Shown piece by piece: positions 1-12,425 of a stretch of DNA of 64,000 bases. The stretch comes from Copromyces sp. CBS 386.78 (Eukaryota; Ascomycota; Sordariomycetes; Sordariales; Sordariaceae): NCBI GenBank assembly GCA_030685235.1, contig MU839126.1, positions 122,031 through 186,030 on the forward strand, read 5' to 3'. The notes below the pieces were generated by a model that worked only from the letters and a program-made list of their open reading frames with translations, searched no databases and had not been told where the DNA came from. The translations under genes were made by a program, and so were the position numbers. Within the stretch, counting starts at the first letter, position 1. Every line of letters starts with the position of its first letter.

Positions 1-1775
1 CTAGTAAATTATATATATCCTTTATTATAGGCTTTTGTATTTTAATCGAAAGGTACCTCCTATTCTATAATAATTTACTATACGTTATTAGCCTAAAAAT
101 ATAAATTATACGTTACGACTAGGTAATTAGTAGGAGTTAGGACGTAAGGCTATTAGAATTAGTAAACGACGGCGCCTTCTTGCTTTTCTAATAGAATAAA
201 GGTTATAATAAATAATATAATATTTATTTTTAGGATATTAAAAGTTCGGAGCTTTTTATTAATATTAATTAGGCGACCATTGAAGTCCTTAGAAATTAAT
301 ATACTTTTATTAAATTTTCAAAAATATTAGGATAATATTTAGAAATAAATATAGTTTATTATACAACAATTAAGAATTTCTATATTTTAGAATAAAAGTG
401 CGGCGGGGTTAAAATTGGAGCCGGATATACTAATAATTAGCCTATTATTAACGTTATAGAAAATTTATTTATTAGCTTCGTATATTTCAATTACAGCTAA
501 TTAAGTACTATTACCGGCAATTTTATTATATTAATCTCTATTAGCAAATCCCGGAGTATTTTCGGCGTTAAAAACGTATAAGAATTCATATACCGAATTT
601 TTAAAAAAATTTTAGCCCCCGATTATAGACTTTTAGAAATTCTACCGGTAATTATAAAATTATATAAAGTAAATTATTATATAGAATTAATCATCAGCGT
701 TAAACTTAAATTATACATTATTTTAGGGCGCGTATTCGCTTTATTTATATTAAAGTACGCTACTATTCTTCTATTTAAATTAAGTAATTCGTAAATAAAT
801 AAATTATATTACAAATATAGTAACTTTAAAATAAATTTTATTTTTATTATCTAACGAATAAGTATTAATATTCATTAAATTGTCGTAGCGGATAGCGAGG
901 GTATAAGAGGGGAAATTAAGCGTAGTAGAAAAGTATTATAGGATATAACTATAATCCGGATAATTATATATATTAGGAATAATCTCCTTTTAATTCTTTT
1001 ATTTTAAGTTATCGACGCCGGGCTATTTATTTTTCCCGTAGTCCTATTTAATTTTAAAATACTTAAGTAGGCTAAAGATTAAAGTAATTATAGTATAGTT
1101 AGTAAATATTTAGAGTACGTCTAAATCCTATAGGGGAGAGGAACCCGCTTAGCCCCTATAGGAATTAAGCGGGAGATATATTTATATTCGTAATTAGAAT
1201 ACTAATATAAAGCCTTTGTATTAACGTAATTTAGGATACTAATTATATTAGTAAGTAGAGGGAAGATATTCTAATTTATTTATTAGCCGATAGTTTATCC
1301 GGGTAGCTTTATTTCAGTACCCTTCTTTAATTTATATAAATCGTACTAGTTTATTATTATAAATATTATTTTAATACGGGTAGTATAGTAAATCGTTCTA
1401 CCCTTTATTTACTATCCGGGCTTTTTAAACTCTAATATCGCCCTAACTACTTCTTTTATATTATATTTACTTATATAGAAGGGTAGACCGAACTTAGGGA
1501 GTAAATTGGCCGGGTTTTTAATTTAAATTTTAAATTATTTTTCGTCGGCGGCGGTTTTAATATCAGTAAACTTAAATTAATTTACCGGGGGGTGGTAAAG
1601 CTATTATAATATACTAATATCCGGCGTTTAGAAATACGTATTATTCTTAATTAAATTTAAGTTAAATACTAGCTAAGCTTTAGAAGCTTAATATAAAACT
1701 ATTTATAAAAATTAGAAGATTGTATAGAAGGGGTTATATAGTATATAAGGGGGGTATAAACTATTTTACCTTAGT

Positions 1776-2015
1776 AGGAAAGGATATAAATATTTTTAGA
1801 ATTTAAACCGCATTTAAATACAATAGGGGGCGGGAAGGGAACGAGAAAATATTATCGGAAAGGATATAAATATTTATAGAATCCGAACTACGCTTAAATA
1901 TAATAAGGGTAGGAAGGGAATAAGAAAATATTATTAGAAGGGATATAAATATTTATAGAATCCGAATTTACGTTTAAATATAATAAGGGCAGGAAGGGAA
2001 CGAGAAAATACTATT
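1776..2015. repeat. Three tandem copies of a ~79-bp unit inside the RIP block
   Basis: The string ggatataaa recurs at 1782, 1862 and 1941, each time followed by a closely similar ~79-bp unit containing aaatatt(t/a)(t/a)taga, a C/T-variable ttaaata segment, gg(g)aaggga and gagaaaata. Differences between copies are largely C/T and G/A, as expected if RIP acted on a pre-existing tandem repeat. No coding potential is seen. Confidence 0.75.
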
Positions 2016-4329
2016 AAATTCCTACGATAAAAGGCGGGGGGGAAATAAGAAAGTACAACCTAAATTATAAAAAGAAGGAAGAGGGAAGGATTTTAAAAGG
2101 GGGGGGGTTTTTATACCCGAATATATAAACTATTTACGGCTAAAAAGTTAGGGTAGAACCGGAAGTTTAGAGGAAATTTATAATAGGTTTTCGTATTTTT
2201 ATCTAATTTTATTTATCTTTTTCAACCCTTATAGGATTTAAACGAAGGAGTAGGAAACTTCGCCCGTTTATTTATTAAGGATTAAAGACCGCTTATATTT
2301 ATTTTTTCTATTTAATCAATATAGTACTAATTTTTACCCGTTTAGTTAGTAAGGCTATACTTATATATACAGTAGCGGGATAAACTACGCGCAAGTTTAG
2401 ACTTATAGCGCTAAAACCGTTACCCATAGACTTTTTTATTTATTCCGCCCTTACTAATTTCTTCTTTTCCTTACTTATATTATTACGAACTAATTTCTTT
2501 ATATTAATAATAAATACTTCTAATATAATAAGTATAAAGCGGCCGTATTCTATAATTAGTATATTATTGTACCCCCCTAATTACTTCTACAATTCGAATA
2601 CTAGAATAATTTTAATAAGATCTTAAATAGTTAAAATAAATATTTATTTCCCGAATTAATACGCAAATATATTTATAAGAATAGATATTATAAACGCCTC
2701 CTTCGGTAATTCGAATAGCCTAAATATATTAGGATAGAAGGTTTTAATTATATTTATTATAAAATAGTCTAATTCGGCTAGGGCGAAACTAACCTTCATT
2801 AATTTAATTGGGTATTAAACGGGTATTACAAATTTCTTCAATATAAGTAGTAAGAAATTTAGTAGAGGATAATATTTATTATAATATTATTATAGAAGTA
2901 TTATAATAGGACGAATACCGGTACGCTTAACGTCGAAGTTTTTTATATAAGTAAATAGACTTTTAAATTCGGGAAGTAATTTAAACTCTTATAGTAGCCT
3001 TATAGTATATAGCCTAAAGTAGTTTGCGTTAACGAATTTATATATTTCTTTATATTTATTAATATACTTTTTTCGATATAATTCTTCCATTGTAATCTAT
3101 ATACGAAGTTAGCGATTACTATTGCTAATACCTAATTCTTAAGGGATTGGACGGCCGAAGGTAGTTTTATTATTATTTAACGATTTACTTTATATATTTT
3201 CGTCCAACGTATTTTTTATATCTGATATATTTTTATTTAACGTATTTATATTAGGTAATAGAAGCAATTAGATCGGGTTATCGATTAAAGCGAAATTTAA
3301 TATAATATATTAGGTATTAACGGAAGGAAGGGCCAGGACTTTAAGGGTTTCTAACCCTAAATTATTAATATAGTTTATAGAAATATTATTAATATAAATA
3401 TTAATATTTATTATAGTAAATTTATTTAATTAACTTAAATAATTAAATTAATAATATAATATAAAGTAATACTTTGTACTATACGCGGTAGGATCCGTAC
3501 GGACGGCGCGTCCGAAATATTAAATTAAGTCTATAACGTTATTAGATTTAATTATATTATATTAAATTATATACTATACGCCCGGAATATTTATACTTAT
3601 ATTAAGTGAAATAGTAATAAGTATAATCCAATATATAGAATCTAGTCGTTTAAAGTCTTTATATATTTCCTTTTAATTTCGGGGATATATATCGGCATTG
3701 TATTTATAGATTACTTTTATTATATATAAAGGATTATAGTTAAATAATATAAAATAGTGTAAAAGGTATATTCGGGCGGAAAAAAGAAATAGTTTGGTAT
3801 TAATATAAATGATTATTTTTAGAATAAAATGGAAATTTGGTTTGGGGGCGTTAGGCGTTCGGGGGCTGAAGACGAATTTAAATTGCCCCTAATTATAGAA
3901 CCTATTTCGTAGGATTGGTTATAGTATTATAGTAATATTAGCGCAGTCGATAAAGGTACGAATAATAGTAAATTTGCTTAATTTACGACTTTTAAAGCGA
4001 AAACTATTATATTTATATAATATTGTACGTTATATATTAGTATAGTTGTATATCTAAATTAAAGAATATTAGATAGGATAATAGTTTTAATAGTATAAAT
4101 ATTTGTGAATTACTTTCGGAATTCGCGTTATTAGAATATAATATATAATTCGTTAATAATAATAAAAGTAATCTGTTAATTGAACGAAGCCTTACGTATA
4201 AATTTTATAAACTTTATATTAATAATTTATTCTAGACCGAGGAGGATATACGTATAGTTTTTAAATTTTAAATTTATTTAAAAGCGAGTATATTGTTAGG
4301 CGATTAATTAGAGTTCGTTTAAAACCGAT

Positions 4330-4355
4330 GGGGGGGGGATAACGATAACCCCCCC
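4330..4355. repeat. G9/C7 inverted repeat
   Basis: A run of nine G (4330-4338) is separated by a 10-nt AT-rich spacer from a run of seven C (4349-4355), so a G:C hairpin is possible. It stands out because the surrounding DNA is strongly AT-rich. Its origin is unknown; it may be a remnant of an element end. Confidence 0.5.
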
Positions 4356-5212
4356 TTATTAGTTTTAAAAAGAAGAGAAATTAGATTTTTATACTTTTAT
4401 AGTTAATTAATTAATTAAAATAGGCTAAGTACCTAGGTATTTTATGATAGTATTATATTATTCCTTATTAAGCCGATTAAACGGTATAATTTAGATAGTA
4501 ACTTTATTGGATAGAATAATAAATATAGTTTAGAAAATAATATTCTTACTATAATTAATTCGGGTAATAAAGATTATATCGCTTCGTTTATAAACGATAT
4601 AGTAAATATATTTAACTTGATTAAACTTTAGGCGATACTATTCCCAGTTTAATAGTAAACTTTAATTTAATATATATATAGCGACCGTATTAATAAAATT
4701 ATATTGAATTTATTTATTATTAGTAGAGGTTATATAATATAATATTTTGCTAATCTAATTTCGAAGGGTAATATTAAAAGGTTTGGACGTATTTAGCTTA
4801 TAAAAGTCGGTAATATAACGGATAAATACTATAAATTCGTCGGTATTATATTTTTAATTATTTATTATTTGTATTAAATTTCGTATTAATACGACGATAG
4901 GTTATTGAAATAGAATATATAATTTTAATTAGAGCCGTTTTGTATAAATTAAATATTATATTTACGGGGTTAGAAATTCCTATTATATAGCGGAAATATA
5001 AAAAAAAAGTATAGGAATATAAATTTATAATATGTATAATCTTTAGATATTTTATTTTATTGCGTTAGAAATTGTTATAGTTGTGTAAAATTAGAGTATT
5101 TGTCCGAAGTTAAATGGAAATTGAATATTTTTACGCAAATTTATTACTTTCGTTTAACTTTGGTATAAACGTAAACTAATATTATACTATTTAGACCCGC
5201 AGGTTTTAAGCT

Positions 5213-8200
5213 ACGCGCTATATGCTCTACTGTAGCGGCCGAAAAGCGGGGCGGATCCGTAGGGGAAAAAATGGGGGCTAACAATTTGGAGAGCGTCGTT
5301 GTTATAAGAGACTAGCGCCGAGACAGGAGGCGTGGGAGGGATGTCCAGGGGAAGTTGGGAATCGCGGGAAGCTGGGGCCTAAGGAACAGCTGGGCGATGC
5401 AGTCAGTGGGATGGCCGTCGACTGGCCAATCGAAAAGACGGATCTGGCAGCGGTGTGGGGTGCATCTCAGTGCATCTGTGGAAACGCCTGGTCTTCCACT
5501 TTCTTTTGAAGTCTTTTTCCCCGAGAGTTGATTTCACACTTGACATTTGGGTGTCTTCCAACTTCCTCTCAACGTCACGTCACAATAGCCAGAAGCAATC
5601 CGAGAAAAAGCCCGGGCATGTCTTGCGAGCCTCTGATCTGGATGTCGTCGATGAGTTTCCAATCCATGTGATCATTGTGATGTCCCCTAGGTCTTCAACT
5701 CGGCAGGCAAATTGACAACACCTCAAGGCAGTAGTCGCCCGCGGAAGTTGGCCGTGCTAGGTAACCTAGAGGTAGCGCATTTTAAGATTTCCCAGCGAGG
5801 CGCCCCGGTCGCTTTTGTCCCAGGCTTGGGTTAGAAACCGCGAACGTGTCGAACACTTTTTGAGGAATGGTATCAATCATGCTACCACTCATTGCCGGGT
5901 CAGGTACCGCCCGCCTCATTTTGTCAAAATGAGACGGGATTAGACGTGACAGATGTGACCACCCACTTGGTGGTGTATGTAGAGGGTGGCATCAGGTGTG
6001 AACGTGATGGCTGCCACAGTTGGTAAGGCGCGGCCGCCCTGTCGTAGGGAGTTACATCAACCCTTTCAAAGTTTGTTAGCGCGGTTCTTATGAGAGGGGT
6101 CTGCAAAACTGCACAAAAGAACGACGGGGTAACCACTTTGAAAACTGAAAACTCGAGAGAGTTTATAGAAACGGGAAAAATGCATCGGGTTGATACCAAC
6201 TTCTTGCATCAAAATTGGTGGAACATTGGAAGAGTACGTTGTGAAGCCCCACGCTAACGAACTTTCTACGGGTGATGTGTAGGACTAGCTGTTCCAGTGC
6301 CCCCACTGCTTCTACTTTTTACGACGCTCGCTTCTGTCTCTTTGGACCTTTTGAGGATGCATTGGCATTCCAGTCGCTGATTAATTTGCACCATCATCCT
6401 CGAGTAGTATTGAGTTCGGCATCAAGGTTAACTGCGACCTCAACTCACCATACCCGTGCCACGCCCCCACTTTTCTGGGTGGCACGGGTAGGTCTTTGAA
6501 GTTGCTTACCCTCGTAATCAACAGTACCACCCGCCCTCGGACTATGCGGCTGGACTGTTGCCGAGTGAGCGAGGAGACAATGACGTTCTGTCCTGCGTGC
6601 TCACGCGACCTGACTCCAGCCTTTTTTTCACTTTGCTTCTTACTAGTACACTTAATCTCAACGTCTTTCTACATGTCAACTTGAATTAGCCGCCCAGGTC
6701 CGTGCTCAACGATGATGTGACCGGTATTTAAATTTCTTGGTAACATTCACTTATGAGTGTAGCCCTTTCCTCTTCTTCTTTGGCTTATTCCCAACTGGCA
6801 CTTAATCTTGTACACCCATTTTGTACTCCGTAGCACTTCCTAGCACATGGCCGAAGCGAAACCCAACCAGCTGGTGGCTAGGAGTGAGTGGTTTCTTTAC
6901 CAAGTAAAGAAAGGGATGCAATGTATTCGGACCTGTGAGCAGTATATCTGCTTTACTAATCCAATGTTTTGGTACCACTTTGTCTGTTTCTCCGCTCGCA
7001 TGTCCACGTCTACGAGCTTAGTTGGGCTTGGATCGCGCCGCAAGAGAGGCCACAGGGCCTTTGTCGGAATTCGGAACTGGCCGTTGATGGGCATCATTGA
7101 TCATTCGGCCTTCCAACTCTTTGCCTTTCTGCCAATATAGAAGCACTGGAAGCACTGGAAGCACTGGAAGCACTCAGCCGCCAGATGAATCCCGGAGGGA
7201 ATTCTCCGTACGAACATTTACGATACTGTAGCGGGCACGGTCGGGAATTCGGGAGACACCGGGAGCATGTTCGTCTCCCATACCATCATTTTCATTCTTT
7301 GATGTTGGTTGTACCTGTGATGTCAGCCACAGGCCGATCCCGAGTTATCCAATATAGCACTGCTCACACTGAGAGAGTCTTTGATGACAAAGCCCACGGT
7401 GAAAACGGAGAGAAGCATCCGACTGCCTTTTCTGCCTTTCAAACAGCAACCACGACTGAGAAGACCGAATCTTTCAAGTTGTGACACTGCAGTGGGTTCA
7501 GGGGCAGTGAGGGGGTGCCAATGGAACCCGCCTTCTTTCAATTCTGGTTCTTACCTCTAGGCACCTAGCGCCTGTACATAAGGTACGTATGTACACCGTC
7601 TTCAGTGGGTGAGTGGATGGACGTCCGACGTTAGCAGGTGCAATGCTCAACTGCCAGCCAGCCAGCTTTCTGCCGACCGAAACTGAGCGGGTCGAAGGAT
7701 CCAGCCGTGCCAGCTTTAAAATGTTCCTAATGCAGGGTCCGCCAGAGAGCGGGATCGTCCATTCCATTCTTGAAAGGGTGACTGAATTTTCAGTGGCAAG
7801 CAAGACTTATATCATCAATGATTGGCCAACCGGGCGTCATGCCGAGGCTTGGCCATTCAGACGTGTCCGTTTCAATCTGTGTCCTACAAAAATATAGTAC
7901 AACTGTATACTCGTACATGTACCTTAAGAAACGGCATGTCCATACGTACCTTACCTAGAGCCAAGTACAGTACCAGTGCCGCTAACAATCAAAGCCCTAG
8001 ACCCCACACAGTTTTGCGCTAGTGCGCCATGAATTTCCCCCGTCACACTCGCTGCATCGACCGAGTGCCCGTGGGCGAAGCCCGTAATGAATTGTTGACA
8101 ATGAATCCATCTCTTAAATCCGGCCCTTCCCTCCCATGGAAGGCCTTCTTCCTTCAACACCACCACTCGTCTGAATGACATATGATGCGCTCAACTTGAC

Positions 8201-8817
8201 ACCCGCCCCGCAGGCATCATCACAGTAACAATAACGCTACCCTCAACATCGAAGCTGGTTTTCACACCGGAGTTATCCCGATCTCTGCATCACCCCATTT
8301 GCAGCACTCTTCGGCGTTCGCTCACGTGTCCCGCCTACGGCCCTCGACAAGACCTCCTTTACTCCTCGATCGGAGGCAACTTTAAGCGCCACCGAATCTC
8401 AAACTCCTCGTTAGCATACCCTCGCTGGAAAGCTTGACCAGCTCGAGCTTCCCAGGTACTTATCCAACCACGACGCATTCCACACAACCCCGGAACAATT
8501 TGGGCAATCAGCAAAAATGGGCAGCTCATAGTCCCCAGAAAGAAGTGCCCTGGGACGCTTTTGGTTCCACTGCTCGTCAACACAGAAACAAGCCCGTCCG
8601 TACCACTACCACCAACAGTAGTGCCATCACATCTTCTCCATTTCCCTCCTCCAACAGTCCACCAGACCGAAAACGTCCCGGTCAACCACGAGCCACCGTG
8701 CCGATCGATTCGAACCGCCAACCCATCTGCTACCCCCCTGCACTATTTCGTCGGTCAAACCAGCTTCCCCTGTCTCTCTTCGAGCATATCCTAGCCCTGG
8801 CCGGTTCTGGCCGTCTG
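5213..8817. other. 3.6-kb normal-composition interval with no recognisable gene
   Basis: Composition is like the genic parts of the window, but none of the short open frames (up to about 100 codons on either strand) resembles a protein I know, and no convincing spliced gene could be assembled. The right end (from about 8100) is the likely promoter and 5' leader of the phosphatase gene that follows. An open frame in phase with that gene runs from 8386 to its first ATG. The palindrome-like motif accttaag/ggtac occurs at 7581, 7918 and 7945. Confidence 0.5.
7140..7175. repeat. Four tandem copies of a 9-bp unit (gaagcactg)
   Basis: Four head-to-tail copies of gaagcactg, the last ending in c instead of g. 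It is a short minisatellite in unannotated DNA; no function is suggested. Confidence 0.85.
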
Positions 8818-10036
8818 ATGACCCACTCCGATTCCAGCGCCTCAACGCTTGTTTCGTCAACCAAGAGCGTCCTGCACCCGTCACTGCTACAATCGGAATC
8901 CATGACAGCCCTGGCTTCCATGGTAGGGGGCAACAAGGCCGTCACGAAGAGGAACACGAGAGCATTTGTTGGTGAGAAAACAGAGCAGGCCCTGCTTGGG
9001 CCTCAGTCAGAGAAAATGACAAAGGAAGATGAGAAGGCGGACGTGGAACCGCACAGAAAAGGCTCCATCGGCACATCGACAAGCCAAAGTAGCCGCTCAA
9101 GCCGCCAGACGAGCCTCGAGTGCTCACCCATGACTGCCGCGACCTCGTTGGATACGGATCTGTCAGATTTGAGCAAAGAGGAACACCTTAGCCTCCCCGA
9201 CGCACTTCGCGATGTTGAGCCTTCACATGCCGTTCAAGCGTACAGCCACAGTGCCAAAGCTCCCTTGCGGCCAAACCCTATTCTTCCACTCATTACCTCG
9301 GATGGGCGCCCCAAGAATTTCGGTGTCGTTGTCCCTGGAGTATACCGAAGTAGTTTTCCGCAGACGGAAGATTACCCGTTTATCGAGGGCCTCGGGTTGA
9401 AGACCATGGTGTAAGTTACCCGATTCGGAAACACTATTCCCCCCCCAAACGTACTGACGAGGGCTTTCCAGCACATTGGTCCAAAAGGATTTCCCCGAGG
9501 GCTATGATACTTTCCTCAGCAAGAATGGTATCAAGCATCACGTCTTCGATATGAAGGGCACCAAGAAAGAGGCAATTCCCATCACGACGATGAAGGCCAT
9601 CCTCCGGCTGGTGCTCAACACAGCCAATCACCCGCTAATGATTCACTGCAACCACGGAAAGGTAAATTATCCCTCGACGATATCTTGACTAAATGGAACG
9701 GTCAAGCTAACATTGGTTGTGCAGCATCGCACCGGCTGTGTGGTTGGAATTGTTCGCAAGACTCTTGGCTGGGACGTGAACAATATCCTCGACGAGTACC
9801 GGAGTTATGCCGAGCCTAAAGTTCGCGAGACAGATCTCAACTACATCCAGGGATTCGAAATGGCCCAAATCTCGAACCTTTTCTCCAAGGACAACACGAC
9901 GTTGGGGCGATTTGCGTCGCCCAAATTCGCCCACTCCACAGCCGTGGCCATCATTTTCTTGTTATTCTGGTATCATTTTTCCGGAATTTCGCTGCCAGCT
10001 TCGGAAGCAGTGGATCGCAAGCTGCTCACTCAGTAG
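8818..10036 (+). CDS. Siw14-type dual-specificity/inositol-pyrophosphate phosphatase with C-terminal membrane segment
   Basis: Three exons (8818-9410, 9472-9661, 9725-10036) give 364 residues. Both introns have GTA donors, CTGAC or CTAAC branch sites and AG acceptors. The phosphatase domain begins about residue 163 (GRPKNFGVV, PGVYRSSFP). The active-site loop HCNHGKHRTGC has Cys257 and spans the second intron, which fits the CX5R loop of the Siw14/Oca family. Yeast Siw14 removes a phosphate from inositol pyrophosphates; that activity is inferred here. The first 160 residues are Ser/Thr-rich and probably disordered. Residues about 332-350 (AIIFLLFWYHFSGISL) look like a single membrane anchor, unlike yeast Siw14. 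The start is the first in-frame ATG, but the frame is open back to 8386 without an ATG, so an upstream exon is possible. Confidence 0.85.
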
Positions 10037-10947
10037 CTTTTCGGCATCACGTTCGGATGCTCGTCGGTTCTTCTCGGTCATAATATCACACATTTTGGCC
10101 CCCACACAAATTCCACGGGCACGATAAACGCGCGGCGCAGCTCGTTACGCAGCTGGATCCGGCAGTGAGGTGTATCGAATCATAAAGGGGAAAACACTAC
10201 GGTATTTTTGGTTAAGTCGGAATTTAAGATCCAGCGGATATCCTGCGTCAGAGCGGGTGCAATGGCGTAGCGTTGCAAATGAGGGGTTTCCATACCGGAA
10301 ATCTGGAGGCTGGCAGACGATGTGATACACAGGTGGCTTCCCTTCTGGGGTTTTACATGGCCACGAACCCAAATTCGGAATTGGGATCACTTGCATGGAA
10401 GAGATTAGATAGGATGGAGAGTGGAGACTATCAAGTGCTGAGTGTCTCCTGGCGTTCGTACGGTTTCCCTGGTATTCATTAGGGCGGTTTCCTATGTTCA
10501 TATTATGATTATGGTCGTTGTCGTCGCAGCGTTGGGTCTGCACATAGTTACGCTATTCAAGCTTATAACTCCCAGAGGAGTGAGCAGGAAATTCAACACC
10601 CATTTGGGGCGTGTGCTGCTCAAAGCGAACATGTTCAGAGAGTGTGATTTTGTGCAAAAGCCGAATTTTCCTTGTTTGCCATTTCCCGCCCTTTTGACGC
10701 CGCCGAATGCTTGCTCTTTATGATACAGTATGATACAGACACATAACTCCTCCCACAGAAGACCCCCGAAACAACGAGCCCGTCTTGCCCCTCTTCTCCT
10801 AGCAACTTTTGGATATGCAACAAGTGCACTGGTCCACGAACTGTCCATCGTGGCCCTCCCGAACACACCCCTACATGCCAGGACGGCCTCGCTCAACCAC
10901 AGCAAACGCGCTCCCTTCGCAGCATCTCAACCGTCCCTGTTGATTCT
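10037..10947. other. Convergent 3' flanks, no gene seen
   Basis: The interval lies between the 3' ends of the phosphatase gene (+) and the Aim19-like gene (-). The short open frames on both strands do not resemble known proteins. It presumably holds both 3' UTRs. Confidence 0.5.
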
Positions 10948-11477
10948 TCATTCGCTATCGCTGTACATGCCCCACTTGTCCATCTCCTTCCTCTCCTGCT
11001 CCTCGGCCTTGCGATCACCCGTCACATAGGTGTAGGTGCCGGCAAGCACGTTGGCAGCGCTCAGGCCCATGGCTGTGGCCCGCACGGCGCCGCGAGCCGA
11101 GAACTTGTTCTTGAGCGCAGCGGGACGGCGGCGGGCGGCGAGGAGGAAGTAGATGCCGCTCCAGGCGGCCGTCATGCCGGCGCTGTCGATTTTGAAGCCG
11201 GCCACGCTGAGGTAGCTCGAGAACATGAGGAGAGGGGTGAAGAGCATGGGCAGGGCCTGGAAGGGACGCCAGTGCAGGGCGGTGATGAGGGTTGCTAAGC
11301 CCATGCCGGGGAGGGAGGAGGCTGGGTTTGTGTGTTAGTGTTTCGTTTTGTTTCATTGTGTGTAAGTGAACATGGAGGGGTGTAAGGCAGAGTGAGCGAG
11401 TGAATAGTGGAAGACTTACACCCCCAGGTCCTGGCCTTGTCAAGGGCGGATGTCTTGATTTCTTCTTCGGTTGACAT
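10948..11477 (-). CDS. Small multi-pass mitochondrial-type membrane protein, Aim19-like
   Basis: Two exons (11477-11420 and 11321-10948) separated by a 98-bp intron with a perfect GTAAGT donor give 143 residues. The N-terminus is acidic and hydrophilic (MSTEEEIKTSALDKART). Hydrophobic segments follow: LATLITALHW, PMLFTPLLMFSSYLSVAGF, TAAWSGIYFLLAARRR and AMGLSAANVLAGTYTYV. The order and motifs (FKIDSAGMTAAWSG, a basic RRRPAALKNKFSARG loop, then a charged tail) resemble what I remember of the fungal Aim19 family (altered inheritance of mitochondria 19), whose molecular role is unknown. The membrane topology is seen in the sequence; the family name is from memory and is the uncertain part. Confidence 0.65.
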
Positions 11478-12425
11478 GATGGGCGAGGATAATAGGATAT
11501 TTGTTGTTGATCTTTTCACTAATCTTCAACAACGTCTTTTTTTGTTTAACGATTTTTGAGCTATCTGCAGCTTCTGAATCGGCTCATGTCAGTTGAAGGA
11601 AGCTGTGACGACAACTGGTTGGATGACTAAGCAAACTGGATCCATCCTTGTTGCCCGTTCCCGTCCTGTCTCCAATTTCACGATTCCACCGTTCCCGGTT
11701 CCGGTCTGGTGCACGGGCCATGCGTGAATGAAATGGAAGGAAATGGAGGTGAGCGCGGAAGTTCCATGCTGTCCGGCTCCCTGACCGAGCCCGTCCGGGT
11801 TGTTGGTTTCAATGCGTGTCTTCTCGGCGCTATGCACGGATGTGTAGAGTATAAAACTCAAATATAAGCGTTGAATACTGAACGTACCTTATTGAATGGT
11901 TCCTTTATGTCCGTCAAATATTTGTAGCATCCCACTCTGACTGCAACTGATAAGGCTAGTACGTACACTTTTTGGACAAGGGCCACAACTCACGGGTTGG
12001 GGTCCCCTCGGCGCTGCAGCGGTTCCAGAAAAAAGCCACGCTTTCGACTCCCCTGTCCGCTCTCCTTGTCAAGGCATTTACACATTCGCGACCCGGACGG
12101 ACCTGAGCCCGGCATCAAACACCAGAACGCTTTAGAACTTCTTTCTCCCACTCGGATCTGTGATCCCGATAACAACCAAGTCTTTGTCGCCGACCTGTCG
12201 CCCGGCTTCTTCTTGTCCTGCTTCACAAACCACGACGTTGTCAGGGACACCGCCTTTGCCTCGTCGCGTCACTACATTTCTCAGTACTTCGCAACGAAAG
12301 ATCGGCCAACGAGACGATCCGACGTCTAGGGTTAGAAAATCACCTTCGACTTCATCTTCAAAGATAGTCACCGACCGTGCCTACTAGCGTCTTACGGACC
12401 AGGACCACAAGACAAAGGGCACATT
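11478..12425. other. Divergent promoter region between Aim19-like (-) and J-protein (+) genes
   Basis: The interval contains the 5' ends of two divergently transcribed genes. An open frame at 11997-12329 is Arg/Ser/Pro-rich with no recognisable domain and probably lies in the J-protein leader. A gtaccttatt motif occurs at 11884. No other feature is seen. Confidence 0.5.

Larger units (their letters stand above)
1..5212. repeat. RIP-mutated AT-rich block, left part cut by window edge
   Basis: This block is dominated by TpA steps, has very few CpA or TpG steps and no reading frame longer than about 60 codons. That is the pattern left by RIP on repeated DNA in Neurospora-type fungi. The change to ordinary mixed composition near 5213 is abrupt. 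Isolated G or C runs survive (for example 2099-2108 and 4330-4355). I could not read a transposon family out of it. The left end lies outside the window, so its full length is unknown. Confidence 0.85.

Noticed and set aside
5195..5250. tRNA-like string on the minus strand (gtagagcatata...cgcgggtc-like) at the RIP boundary
   Set aside because: D- and anticodon-arm-like pieces can be drawn, but the anticodon loop has eight bases and no T-arm or acceptor pairing follows. At best it is a RIP-damaged relic.
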